Shown here one piece after another: positions 1 through 6,867 of a stretch of 13,971 nt of DNA. The position numbers and the translations under genes were made by a program. Positions within the stretch are counted from its first letter, which is position 1. Each line of letters begins with the position of its first letter. Origin of the DNA: an uncultured Collinsella sp. (lineage in GTDB: Bacteria; Actinomycetota; Coriobacteriia; Coriobacteriales; Coriobacteriaceae); the NCBI GenBank assembly GCA_958439775.1, contig CAUBWQ010000008.1, forward strand, positions 1-13,971, read 5' to 3'. Under the pieces are notes generated by a model. It was not told the DNA's origin. It was given only the letters and a program-made list of their open reading frames with translations, and made no database searches.

Positions 1-594
1 GCAGATCTTATTGTTGTCCTGGTCTTTGCCGTTCGATTCTATTGCCAGGTACTTAATGTCTTTTTTCTCGGTTTCTTTCTCGACCGTGCGGTCTCGGATG
101 ATGTAGGTTCCGTTTGACTGGCGGTCGAACGCAAAAGAGCGGCTGGGCTTGTTGTCATACTCGCCGCCCCATACGTGGATGACCTTTCCATCTTTGTCCG
201 AGTCGTCGTCGACCGACCAAATGCTGTAGCCCGTCTTTTTATGCTCTTCGAAATTGAGCAAGGTGCGGATAGCATACCAGTTTGTATCGTCATTCTTGGT
301 CGTTACGTTCTCAAGGATGAGCTTGCTGGACGTGCCGTCGTTAAACAGGTGGCAGACGTTGCCGCGAACGTTGCCGTCTTGGTTGACGCTTGCGGTACGA
401 AAATAGCCCGCGGGGCGAAGGCGAATGACGAAATTGTCGAGGCTGACCGACGGTGCGGGTGTGTTGTCTGCAAATGCCGCTCGCAGGGGAATGCCCGGCG
501 CTGCGGTTTCGGGCAGGCTTGCCAGCGGCGACAACGCCGCAAGCCCTAGGCCCAGCGTAAACGCTCGGCGGCTGATGGCATGGTGTTCGGTCAT
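1..594 (-). CDS. Tat-exported protein, possible ricin-type beta-trefoil domain (3' end outside window)
   Basis: The reading frame is open from the ATG at 594 down to base 1 (198 codons) and leaves the window, so the C-terminus is missing. The start is preceded by GGAGAAG at a good distance. Residues 8-14 read SRRAFTL, a twin-arginine export signal, followed by a short hydrophobic stretch and a plausible cleavage site after RAAFA (about residue 42). The mature part is aromatic- and Asp/Asn-rich. Its pattern, including HVWGGEYDNKPSRSFAFDRQ (about 144-163) followed by NGTYIIRD and then KYLAIES, resembles the W.f....G.Y.I....sgkyLdv pattern of ricin-B-lectin-like trefoils. I infer a secreted carbohydrate- or surface-binding protein, perhaps with a catalytic domain beyond the edge. 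The Tat signal is fairly sure; the fold is tentative. Confidence 0.75.
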   Translation of the reverse strand, partial: MTEHHAISRRAFTLGLGLAALSPLASLPETAAPGIPLRAAFADNTPAPSVSLDNFVIRLRPAGYFRTASVNQDGNVRGNVCHLFNDGTSSKLILENVTTKNDDTNWYAIRTLLNFEEHKKTGYSIWSVDDDSDKDGKVIHVWGGEYDNKPSRSFAFDRQSNGTYIIRDRTVEKETEKKDIKYLAIESNGKDQDNNKIC

Positions 595-632
595 AACTTC
601 TCCATTCGCAGAGTGCGGTTATGCGATAGTTT

Positions 633-650
633 TGGTCACTATACTGACCA
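633..650 (-). promoter_or_regulatory. Palindromic operator overlapping a -10 box
   Basis: TGGTCA-CTATAC-TGACCA is a perfect inverted repeat with 6-bp arms and a 6-bp spacer. On the minus strand the centre reads TATAGT (643-638), a good -10 hexamer, about 45 bases upstream of the start codon of the Tat-exported protein gene. No strong -35 is visible. An inverted repeat on the -10 is the usual position for a dimeric repressor of the MarR, TetR or GntR type; the regulator is not in the window. Confidence 0.5.
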
Positions 651-800
651 GATGTTTAAAGATGCTGGTTTAATTGTCTGCTCGGCGCAATAAATCGGTG
701 GGCGGACGTGTTGGGGTGTTTGTCGTTTTCGTACTGTTGCCACATTTGGGGCGGTTCCGGCGTCCGGCATCCTCGCGTTCGTCGGCTACCGGCATAAGAA

Positions 801-828
801 AGGGAGGGTCGGTTTACCGGCCCTCCCT
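801..828 (-). terminator. Rho-independent terminator of the lipoprotein gene
   Basis: Arms AGGGAGGGTCGG and CCGGCCCTCCCT pair over 12 positions (one G-T wobble) around a TTTA loop. Read on the minus strand the hairpin is followed by TTTCTT, and it lies about 70 bases after the stop codon at 900. The rest of 595-899 holds no convincing gene. A degenerate copy of the intergenic motif found at 1577 and 1771 lies at 733-754. Confidence 0.7.
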
Positions 829-899
829 GGGTACGAAGCGCTGGGGCACCGCCGCTTGTTAGCGCTGCACTCGTGTTTTCCGTTGCGCTCGCGAGTCGC

Positions 900-1493
900 T
901 TAGCGCTTAATCTCGATATCCTCGAGCTTAACATCCATGGCCTTGGTCTTTGCCTCGGCGATATCATCGGCAAATTCCAGAGACTTCATCATGGTCTCGA
1001 CGGCGTCCTTGTGCTCCTCGACATTGTCGATGCGCACGTACACGCTGCCGCCGTCAACGTCGGTGAAGTACTCGGTCGTCACGCCGCCCGAGTGCGTAAA
1101 GTAGGCGCTGCGCCAGGTCTTGCCGTTGTACTTAACGGGATCGCTCTCGGTCCATCCGGAGTTGGCCTTCCACTTTGCCTCGTAGTCAAACAGTTCATCG
1201 GCGTTCTTGTCAGGATCGAAGACGGGGATGAAGCGGTCGCTGGCGTGCTCGCTCTCGGTGAACTTAAACTGGGCCCTATCGGCCGTGTCGCCGGCAGCGT
1301 CGGTGATCTCGACGCCCTCGGGGACTTCGACCTTAAACCAAATGAAGTCGGTCCTCATATCCACGGCTGGTTTTTCTGCTCCGCCGCCACCGCCACTTCC
1401 GGTCGCGCCGCCGCTGCCACCGCAGCCCACCAGGGCAACTGCGGCAAAGAGACTGATGCAGAGGGTGAGAATCGCAAAGGCCTTCTTTTTCAT
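900..1493 (-). CDS. Secreted lipoprotein of unknown function
   Basis: The product is 197 residues. A lysine-rich start (MKKKAF) is followed by a hydrophobic core and the lipobox ALVGC (Cys24), then a flexible Gly/Ser stretch (about 25-38), so the protein should be exported and lipid-anchored. A GGAGG ribosome binding site sits 8 bases before the ATG. The mature domain (about 42-180) alternates beta-type strands with FKVEVPEGVEI, a central GKTWRSAYF and a terminal VETMMKSLEF. This layout is reminiscent of PsbP/DUF1795-type domains. The divergent neighbour at 1902 has an extracellular domain of similar size and layout (YSMSIPNRFEM ... NWYVVSW ... SKIIDTLLP), so the two may share a fold. That is inference from pattern only; no function can be assigned. 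Confidence 0.85.
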   Translation of the reverse strand: MKKKAFAILTLCISLFAAVALVGCGGSGGATGSGGGGGAEKPAVDMRTDFIWFKVEVPEGVEITDAAGDTADRAQFKFTESEHASDRFIPVFDPDKNADELFDYEAKWKANSGWTESDPVKYNGKTWRSAYFTHSGGVTTEYFTDVDGGSVYVRIDNVEEHKDAVETMMKSLEFADDIAEAKTKAMDVKLEDIEIKR

Positions 1494-1564
1494 GGTCGTG
1501 TCCTCCTCGATCTGTAACCGCCCATGGATTACCTGCCTTTACTGTACGCGCGAGCGGCTCGTTC

Positions 1565-1800
1565 AGGTGGGCCATGTGTCCCATTCTGGGGGCCTGATTT
1601 GCGCCGACAAGTGGCAATATGCTCGGGTGCCCAACCCCGGGGAGGGTCGATGCTGCCGACCCTCCCCGGGGTTGGGCGCCCTCGCTTTTAACGGAGCGCG
1701 TGCGCGGATGCGGGTGGAGCCTTGTATGCCCCAGTTTGCGCTGCCCGGGAGTCTCGAAAGGTGGGCCATATGTCCCATGTTTGGGGCAGGCGCATGGGAC
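1565..1800. repeat. Direct repeat of a semi-palindromic intergenic motif
   Basis: AGGTGGGCCATGTGTCCCAT at 1565-1584 recurs as AGGTGGGCCATATGTCCCAT at 1759-1778 (19 of 20 identical); both are followed by a TGGGG run. A weaker relative is at 733-754 (TGTTGCCACATTTGGGGCGG). In the 1759 copy the core TGTCCCA-TGTT-TGGGGCA is itself an imperfect palindrome. GTCCCATG (1772-1779) also pairs perfectly with CATGGGAC (1793-1800). The stretch 1494-1901 contains no supportable gene. The repeat may be a regulator site in the divergent promoter region or the remains of a dispersed element. Confidence 0.55.
1629..1677. other. Very strong perfect hairpin in the divergent intergenic region
   Basis: Bases 1629-1649 and 1657-1677 are perfect reverse complements (21 bp) around the loop ATGCTGC. 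Pairing can extend outward to 1625-1681 through one wobble. The stem is almost entirely G/C (cores CCCAACCCCGGGGAGGGTCG and its complement). On the plus strand it is followed after about 8 bases by CTTTTA, so a terminator-like role is possible. However, no complete gene lies just upstream in either direction. It could end a short untranslated transcript or be a relic of a lost gene. It shares GGGAGGGTCG with the terminator at 801-828. Confidence 0.6.
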
Positions 1801-1901
1801 GGCACGGCTCGGCATCGGCTTTTTCATGTTGCGCAACAGCGCCCTGGGTGGGGGCGTATAGACTTGGCTGTGACAAAAGCTAAACCACGAAAGGTCGAAC
1901 G

Positions 1902-2741
1902 ATGTTCTGTCAAAAATGCGGACAGCAAGTGCCTGATGGATCGACGTTTTGTACGCACTGTGGGGCCTCGCTGGCGGGTGGCTCCGCGCCGACGCCTACG
2001 GGCGCTGGTCCTTCCTCTGCCCCGGGCCTGACCCAGTCGATGCCGCCGGTTGCGCCCGCGCCTCAAAAGCCTAAGAGCAAGGCGCCGGTCATTATCGCGG
2101 TGGCGTGTGCCGCCGTGGTACTCCTCGGGGGTGGCACGGTGTTTGCGCTCACGATGCTTAACGGGTCCAAGAGCTCTGACACGCAGATTTCGGTGATCGA
2201 TACTGGGTCTTCGGACGAGAAAGATTCTTCTGCCAAGAAGAAGGATGACAAGTCCAAGGCCAAGGAGTCTTCGTCGTCCCATGGCGAGGCCGTGCCCGAG
2301 GACGAATCGGCCTACTACGGCTCGGCCGATTCGGACGATTACCTGACCGACGTGCATACGTACACGAACGACATGCATCCTTATAGCATGTCGATTCCCA
2401 ACCGTTTTGAGATGGAAGATACTCCCAGCGGCAGCAGCACAAGGTACGAGGATCCGGAGACGGGTTTTGTGATCGGCCTGTCTGGCTACGTCAACGTTAA
2501 CGACGAAACTGCACACGAGATGTTCGTCGATGCGGACACCTCGGGCAAGGCCGACCTCTATACCGCAGAGGGCGACAACTGGTACGTGGTCTCGTGGTGC
2601 GAGGACGATACGATCATTTACGAAAAGACGATCGTCACGGATTCGACGATTGCCACGGCGCATTTGGAGTACTCGACTGCAAACCGCGACATGGGGTCGA
2701 AGATTATCGACACGCTGCTGCCGACGTTTCAGGTGGACTAG
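1902..2741 (+). CDS. Zinc-ribbon, single-pass membrane protein with extracellular domain
   Basis: The product is 279 residues. The N-terminus carries a zinc-ribbon with C3-x2-C6 and C17-x2-C20 (MFCQKCGQQVPDGSTFCTHC), expected to bind one zinc in the cytoplasm. A Pro/Ala/Gly linker follows, then one membrane segment (about 61-86). A Ser/Asp/Lys-rich stalk (about 87-135) leads to a folded outer domain (about 150-279) ending in KIIDTLLPTFQVD. This zinc_ribbon_2-plus-TM architecture is common in Gram-positive envelope proteins of unknown role. AAAGG lies about 9 bases before the ATG. The gene is divergent to the lipoprotein at 900-1493, whose domain layout is similar; a shared role at the envelope is an inference. 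Confidence 0.85.
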   Translation: MFCQKCGQQVPDGSTFCTHCGASLAGGSAPTPTGAGPSSAPGLTQSMPPVAPAPQKPKSKAPVIIAVACAAVVLLGGGTVFALTMLNGSKSSDTQISVIDTGSSDEKDSSAKKKDDKSKAKESSSSHGEAVPEDESAYYGSADSDDYLTDVHTYTNDMHPYSMSIPNRFEMEDTPSGSSTRYEDPETGFVIGLSGYVNVNDETAHEMFVDADTSGKADLYTAEGDNWYVVSWCEDDTIIYEKTIVTDSTIATAHLEYSTANRDMGSKIIDTLLPTFQVD

Positions 2742-2789
2742 GCGCCTGTGTCTATAGCCGGCAATCGGAAACGCCGATAGCCAGAGCTC

Positions 2790-2818
2790 CTGACAGCCTT
2801 TGTCTTATGGGCTAGACT
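2790..2818 (+). promoter_or_regulatory. Sigma-70-type promoter upstream of fchA-folD
   Basis: CTGACA (2790-2795) and TAGACT (2813-2818) are separated by 17 bases, matching 5 of 6 and 4 of 6 consensus positions. Transcription would begin near 2825, upstream of the hairpin-plus-T6 at 2838-2877, so a transcript from here must pass a terminator before reaching fchA. Confidence 0.5.
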
Positions 2819-2837
2819 GACTTGGACAAGATCGATG

Positions 2838-2877
2838 AATGGGACAACCGCTTCCTGGCGTCGTTGTCCCATTTTTT
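2838..2877 (+). terminator. Rho-independent terminator between the zinc-ribbon gene and fchA
   Basis: AATGGGACAAC (2838-2848) pairs perfectly with GTTGTCCCATT (2863-2873) and runs into six T residues (2872-2877). It lies about 100 bases after the stop at 2741 and 50 bases before the fchA start. It may end the zinc-ribbon transcript, or act as a leader attenuator if the promoter at 2790-2818 is used. Its presence also argues against starting fchA at the in-frame upstream codon at 2822. Confidence 0.85.
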
Positions 2878-2926
2878 GTTATGCGTGCGGCCCGTGGTGG
2901 CCGGCGCGGTGGGCAGAGGTGTTTCG

Positions 2927-3559
2927 ATGAGCCAAGAGATGATGGATAAAACCTGTCGCGGTTTTGCCGAGGCGTTGGCTGCACGCGAGCCGGTTCCCGG
3001 CGGCGGCAGCGCCAGCGCGTTTGTGGGGGCACTGGGCGCCTCGCTGTGCGGGATGGTTGCTCGCTATGGCGCGACGAACCCCGCGCTTGCCGATCGCGCA
3101 GACGATCTGACGCACGCGTTTGCCCAGGCAGACAAGCTGGCTCAGGAGCTTGTGGGTCTGGTTGCCGAGGACGTTCGTGCGTACGGCCAGGTGTCTGCGG
3201 CATACGGTGTTCCGCGCGATGATCCGGCTCGACCGGCTGCGATTCAGGATGCGCTGCACGTGGCAGCCATGCCGCCGTACCGCATTATGGATGCGTGCGG
3301 TCGTGCGCTGGCGCTGCTCGAGGACATGGCGGACAAGGGCTCCCGACAGCTGCTCTCCGATGTGGCATGTGGCGCCGTGTTTTGCCGCGCGGCCATGCAG
3401 GGCGCGAGCTTGACGCTCTTTGCGAACACCACGTCTATGAAGGATCGTGCCCGCGCCGAGGAGCTCGAGGCTGCATGCGACGAGCTGCTCGATACGTGGC
3501 TGCCGCGCGCCGATGCGCTGGCGCGCCGTGCTGCCGACGCCGCAAGGAAGAGGGGATAG
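2927..3559 (+). CDS. fchA: Methenyltetrahydrofolate cyclohydrolase / cyclodeaminase family protein
   Basis: The product is 210 residues, the usual size for stand-alone members of the formiminotransferase-cyclodeaminase C-terminal (FTCD_C) family. The signature PVPGGGSASA (22-31) and a helical pattern throughout match the family. Members either hydrolyse 5,10-methenyl-THF to 10-formyl-THF or deaminate formimino-THF. The adjacent folD favours the cyclohydrolase reaction. An upstream in-frame start at 2822 is rejected because it would translate through a terminator hairpin; AGAGG seven bases before the ATG at 2927 supports the chosen start. The stop is two bases from the folD start, so the pair is almost certainly co-transcribed. 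The enzyme should be cytoplasmic and act in one-carbon metabolism. Confidence 0.88.
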   Translation: MSQEMMDKTCRGFAEALAAREPVPGGGSASAFVGALGASLCGMVARYGATNPALADRADDLTHAFAQADKLAQELVGLVAEDVRAYGQVSAAYGVPRDDPARPAAIQDALHVAAMPPYRIMDACGRALALLEDMADKGSRQLLSDVACGAVFCRAAMQGASLTLFANTTSMKDRARAEELEAACDELLDTWLPRADALARRAADAARKRG

Positions 3560-3561
3560 CC

Positions 3562-4416
3562 ATGGCAGAGCTGCTGAAGGGTGTTCCCGTTGCCCGCGCT
3601 TTGACCGAGGAGCTCGCTGCTCGCTGCGTGGCTTTGCGCGAGCGCGGCGTTGTGTCGACACTGGCCATCGTTCGTGTGGGCGAGCGCGAGGACGACCTGT
3701 CCTACGAGCGCGGTGCGCTCAAACGCTGCGAGAAGGTTGGCATTGAGGCTCGCCGCGTATTGCTTCCCTCCGATGTTTCGCAGGATGAGCTGCTGGCGGC
3801 TATTAAGGGCATCAATGCTGACCCCTCTGTTCATGGCTGCCTGATGTTTCGTCCGTTGCCCGTTGGGCTTGACGAGGATGCAGTTGCCGCGGCACTCGAT
3901 CCTGCCAAGGATGTTGACTCCATGACGCCGGCCTCGCTGCTCACCACGCTTTCGGGGCGAGGCGAGGGCTTTGCTCCTTGCACGGCCGAGGCCGTGCTGT
4001 CGTTGCTGGACCATTACGGCCTTGAGCTGGACGGTGCCAAAGTCGCGGTCGTCGGTCGATCGCTGGTGATTGGCCGTCCCGTTGCCGCCATGCTTACGGC
4101 TCGCAATGCCACAGTGACGACGTGCCATACGCATACGCGCGACTTGGCTGCCGAGTGCCGTTCTGCCGACATTGTTGTTGCCGCGGTTGGACGTGCGCGC
4201 ACGATTGGCGCGGATGCGGTCCGCGAGGGTCAGACGATCGTCGATGTGGGCATCAACTGGGATGAGGCCGCCGGCAAGCTGGTCGGCGACGTCGATTTTG
4301 ATGCTGCGGAGCCGATCGTTAACGCCATCACACCTGTGCCGGGCGGCGTGGGGGCTGTGACCACTGCGATTCTCGCCAAGCACGTGATCGAGGCGGCGGA
4401 GCGCGCATCGAAATAG
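3562..4416 (+). CDS. folD: FolD-type methylenetetrahydrofolate dehydrogenase, cyclohydrolase residues missing
   Basis: The product is 284 residues, full family length. Start chosen at 3562 because GAGGGG lies just upstream and the longer open frame overlaps fchA. Visible motifs are Tyr48 in the folate site, KDVDS (116-120) with the folate-binding Asp, the nucleotide-binding GRSLVIGRP (165-173), and PVPGGVG (258-264). Compared without gaps to E. coli FolD (IYVASKRKACEEVG), the local sequence is SYERGALKRCEKVG, so the catalytic lysine (E. coli Lys54) is Ala52. The partner glutamine in LVQLPLP is replaced by Phe in LMFRPLP (94-100). From work on human MTHFD1 (Lys56, Gln100) these residues are needed for cyclohydrolase but less for dehydrogenase activity. 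I infer a dehydrogenase-only enzyme that relies on FchA. Confidence 0.92.
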   Translation: MAELLKGVPVARALTEELAARCVALRERGVVSTLAIVRVGEREDDLSYERGALKRCEKVGIEARRVLLPSDVSQDELLAAIKGINADPSVHGCLMFRPLPVGLDEDAVAAALDPAKDVDSMTPASLLTTLSGRGEGFAPCTAEAVLSLLDHYGLELDGAKVAVVGRSLVIGRPVAAMLTARNATVTTCHTHTRDLAAECRSADIVVAAVGRARTIGADAVREGQTIVDVGINWDEAAGKLVGDVDFDAAEPIVNAITPVPGGVGAVTTAILAKHVIEAAERASK

Positions 4417-4458
4417 GTGTTTTGGGCTGTTTGAGGGGTTAGCTATATACCACGCGGT

Positions 4459-4678
4459 CAAAAAATGCCAAATATGAGTACTGCTGCCAAGATAGTCACA
4501 TATGTTTTATGACATTTGAGCTTCCTAGCGATATCCATTATCGTTAGGAAGCCAATTTTATTGAACCTATGGGGAATAACGTTGTTTTGCTTTTGGACAA
4601 ATGGGGATTTCTGGCACTCGTTACAAGGAAATTTGCTACTACTAAATTGGTGACAGTACTCATATTTGGCATTTTTTG
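4459..4678. mobile_element. 220-bp MITE-like element with 25-bp terminal inverted repeats
   Basis: Bases 4459-4483 (beginning CAAAAAATGCC, ending GAGTACTG) are a perfect reverse complement of 4654-4678, and weaker pairing continues about 17 bases further inward. The interior is clearly AT-rich compared with the flanking genes. It contains a second hairpin: 4520-4533 pairs with 4539-4552 over 14 bp with one wobble (core CTTCCTAGCGATA). There is no convincing coding sequence in it, and no clear target-site duplication at the ends. It fills most of the gap between folD and the dipeptidase gene. Size, terminal inverted repeats and lack of a gene fit a non-autonomous miniature transposable element, but another copy would be needed to prove mobility. 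Confidence 0.65.
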
Positions 4679-4770
4679 CCCACAGGGGCTGCCGGGGCGG
4701 CGGTTTCGCCCTTTTTGCGCCGAAGCGATACACTGTTGCCGTTTGATTTCTTCGCTCAAGGAGGATGCGC

Positions 4771-6294
4771 ATGCCGTGCACAACGATTTTGGTTGGTAAG
4801 AACGCGAGCTACGACGGGTCGACGCTTGTCGCCCGCAATGAGGACTCGTCCAACGGGGTGTTTGAGCCCAAGCGCATGCGCGTGGTGCATCCCGACGAGC
4901 AGCCTCGTGTCTACACGAGCGTCCTGAGTCACCTGACCGTTGAACTGCCCGACAACCCCATGCGCTACACGAGCGTCCCCGACGTCGTTCCCGGTCACGG
5001 CATTTGGGCCGAGGCCGGTTTCAACGAGCTCAATGTTGGCATGTCCGCAACCGAGACGCTCACCACCAACGAGCGCGTCCGCGGCGCCGATCCGCTCGTG
5101 GACTACGTGCCCGCCAAGGGCAACGAGGGCGAGGACGGCTATGTTCCGGCGCAGCCCGGCGGTCTGGGTGAGGAGGACATGGTGACCCTGGTGCTGCCGT
5201 ATGCCAAGTCCGCCCGCGACGGCGTGCGTATCCTGGGCGACCTGCTCGAGCGTTACGGCACCTACGAGAACAACGGCATCGCCTTTAGTGACGTGGACGA
5301 GATCTGGTGGCTCGAGACCATCGGCGGCCACCACTGGATCGCCAAGCGCGTGCCCGATGACGCCTATGTGACCATGCCCAACCAGCTGGGTATCGACAGC
5401 TTTGACCTGGACGATGCCGAGGGCACCCAGGCAGATCATATGTGCTCTGCCGACCTGCGCTCCTGGATGGCCGAGTGGCATCTGGACCTGACGCTGGGCG
5501 TCGAGGGTGACGGTCCGGCGACGGTCTTCAACCCGCGCGAGGCCTTTGGCTCGCACAGCGACAGCGACCACGTCTACAACACGCCGCGCGCTTGGTACAT
5601 GCAGCGCTGCCTCAACCCCAGCGATGTATGGGACGGTCCCGACGCCGACTACACGCCCGAGAGCGACGACATCCCTTGGAGCCGCGTGCCCGAGCGCAAG
5701 GTGACCATCGAGGACATCAAGTACGTGCTTTCGAGCCACTACCAGGGCACGGAGTACGACTGTTACGGCAGCAAGGGCACGCCCGCCACGCGCGGCGCCT
5801 ATCGTCCCATCGGCATCAACCGCAACAGCCAGCTCGCCGTGCTGCAGCTGCGCCCCTATGCGCAGCCGGCGTATCGCGCCGTGCAGTGGATGGCGTTTGG
5901 CTCCAACTCGTTTAACGCGCTCGTCCCGCTGTATGCCAACGTCGAGGCCATGCCCGAGTACTATGCCGACACCCAGGCGCGCGTGACGTCCGAGAATTTC
6001 TATTGGGCAAATCGCCTGATCGGTGCCTTGGCCGATGTTCGCTTCCATGAGTGCGGTCGCGCCGTCGAGGATTATCAGGAGAAGGTCGGCGGCATGGGCC
6101 ACAAGCAGATTCACGACGTTGACGCTGTCGTAGCCGCACTGCCCGAGGCCGAGGTGTCTGCCGAGCTCGCTCGCGCCAACGAGGCCTTTGCCGAGCTCGT
6201 GCGCGTGGAGACCGATGCCCTGTTGGGCAAGGTGCTCTACACCACGAGCTGCGCCATGAAGAACTCCTTCGCGATGAACGATAACGTGAGGTAA
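4771..6294 (+). CDS. pepD: C69-family (PepD-type) dipeptidase
   Basis: The product is 507 residues, within the usual range for this Ntn-hydrolase family. It opens MPCTTILVGKNASYDGST with the RNED motif at 22-25, the hallmark of peptidase family C69, where the exposed N-terminal cysteine (here Cys3) is the nucleophile. Only Met-Pro precede it, so maturation would need little trimming. No signal peptide is present, so the enzyme should be cytoplasmic and cleave dipeptides taken up from the medium. The start at 4771 is preceded by AAGGAGG with six bases of spacing; the earlier ATG at 4765 directly abuts that site and is rejected. TACACT at 4729-4734 could be its -10 box. The gene stands alone, bounded by the inverted-repeat element and a terminator. 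Confidence 0.93.
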   Translation: MPCTTILVGKNASYDGSTLVARNEDSSNGVFEPKRMRVVHPDEQPRVYTSVLSHLTVELPDNPMRYTSVPDVVPGHGIWAEAGFNELNVGMSATETLTTNERVRGADPLVDYVPAKGNEGEDGYVPAQPGGLGEEDMVTLVLPYAKSARDGVRILGDLLERYGTYENNGIAFSDVDEIWWLETIGGHHWIAKRVPDDAYVTMPNQLGIDSFDLDDAEGTQADHMCSADLRSWMAEWHLDLTLGVEGDGPATVFNPREAFGSHSDSDHVYNTPRAWYMQRCLNPSDVWDGPDADYTPESDDIPWSRVPERKVTIEDIKYVLSSHYQGTEYDCYGSKGTPATRGAYRPIGINRNSQLAVLQLRPYAQPAYRAVQWMAFGSNSFNALVPLYANVEAMPEYYADTQARVTSENFYWANRLIGALADVRFHECGRAVEDYQEKVGGMGHKQIHDVDAVVAALPEAEVSAELARANEAFAELVRVETDALLGKVLYTTSCAMKNSFAMNDNVR

Positions 6295-6312
6295 AGACAA
6301 CCCTGCAGCGAA

Positions 6313-6351
6313 CGAGCGGGGCAAACGCCGTCAAAGGCTTTGCCCCGCTCG
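6313..6351 (+). terminator. Terminator hairpin after the dipeptidase gene
   Basis: CGAGCGGGGCAAA (6313-6325) pairs perfectly with TTTGCCCCGCTCG (6339-6351), 19 bases after the stop codon. The following ACTCCTATCTT is only weakly T-rich, so the hairpin is sure but intrinsic termination is less so. Confidence 0.65.
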
Positions 6352-6442
6352 ACTCCTATCTTGGCGGTAAAACGATTTTGTGTCGTTCGCCCAATCTTGG
6401 GTACAAGAAGGCCAATGCAGTTGTTCATGATTGGAGCCAACC

Positions 6443-6859
6443 ATGGTTATGAAACTCGATCAGCTTGTTAACGGTGCCATCAACGTGGGCTTCGGCGCCG
6501 CCGCCGTTGCCGTCGAGGGCGGCAAGAAGGTTCTCGACGACCTGGGCACCAAGGGCGAGCAGGTCCGCAAGGATGCCGGCACCCCCGATATCGCCCGCAG
6601 CGTGTCCGACATGTTCGAGCAGGCGGGTGGCACCATCTCCGACCTGACCGAGCGCCTGGGCATGCAGGGCGAGACTGCGGCACAGCGCGTGCTCGACGAG
6701 CTCATCCTGGCCCGCGTCCGCGTTATGACCGGCCCCGAGCGCACGGCCTTCCTGGCCCATGTGCGCGACATCGTCGATTCGGTCGAGGACAACGTGACCT
6801 CGGTGCCCGTCGAGTCTGTTGAGCCCGACGACGCAGAGGACGCCGAAGAGGCCGAGTAG
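6443..6859 (+). CDS. Phasin-like small helical protein
   Basis: The product is 138 residues. The start at 6443 has GGAG six bases upstream; an in-frame TTG at 6431 is also possible but overlaps that site. The N-terminal part (VGFGAAAVAVEGGKKVLDDL) and the amphipathic helical pattern through about residue 110 resemble the phasin-like/PhaI family of small helical proteins in Gram-positives, which in many genomes sit next to an ABC1/UbiB kinase-like gene, as here. The last 20 residues are strongly acidic (EPDDAEDAEEAE). No membrane segment or signal peptide is seen. It ends eight bases before the AarF-like gene, so the two form an operon. The role is unknown; membrane or lipid-surface association is speculation. 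Confidence 0.75.
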   Translation: MVMKLDQLVNGAINVGFGAAAVAVEGGKKVLDDLGTKGEQVRKDAGTPDIARSVSDMFEQAGGTISDLTERLGMQGETAAQRVLDELILARVRVMTGPERTAFLAHVRDIVDSVEDNVTSVPVESVEPDDAEDAEEAE

Positions 6860-6867
6860 CAGCGCAG

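Noticed and set aside
1333..1876. Several open frames in both directions through the 1500-1880 gap
   Set aside because: They run through the hairpin and the direct repeat, lack ribosome binding sites and have no domain-like pattern; their repeated MGHMAHL peptides just reflect the DNA repeat.
2760..2782. Folate or ZTP riboswitch before fchA-folD
   Set aside because: Only a small hairpin (ATCGG/CCGAT) is present; none of the conserved folate or ZTP aptamer sequence could be found between 2742 and 2926.
2822..2926. Longer N-terminus of FchA from the in-frame start at 2822
   Set aside because: It would translate through the hairpin-plus-T6 terminator at 2838-2877, adds a sequence not typical of the family, and the ATG at 2927 has its own ribosome binding site.
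3295..3561. Longer N-terminus of FolD from 3295
   Set aside because: It overlaps fchA in another frame and adds non-FolD sequence; MAELLKG at 3562 aligns with the normal FolD start and has GAGGGG before it.
4756..6324. Long minus-strand open frame opposite the dipeptidase gene
   Set aside because: It is a mirror of a GC-rich coding strand, with His/Val/Gly-rich sequence and no recognisable domain; the plus strand encodes a full C69 dipeptidase.
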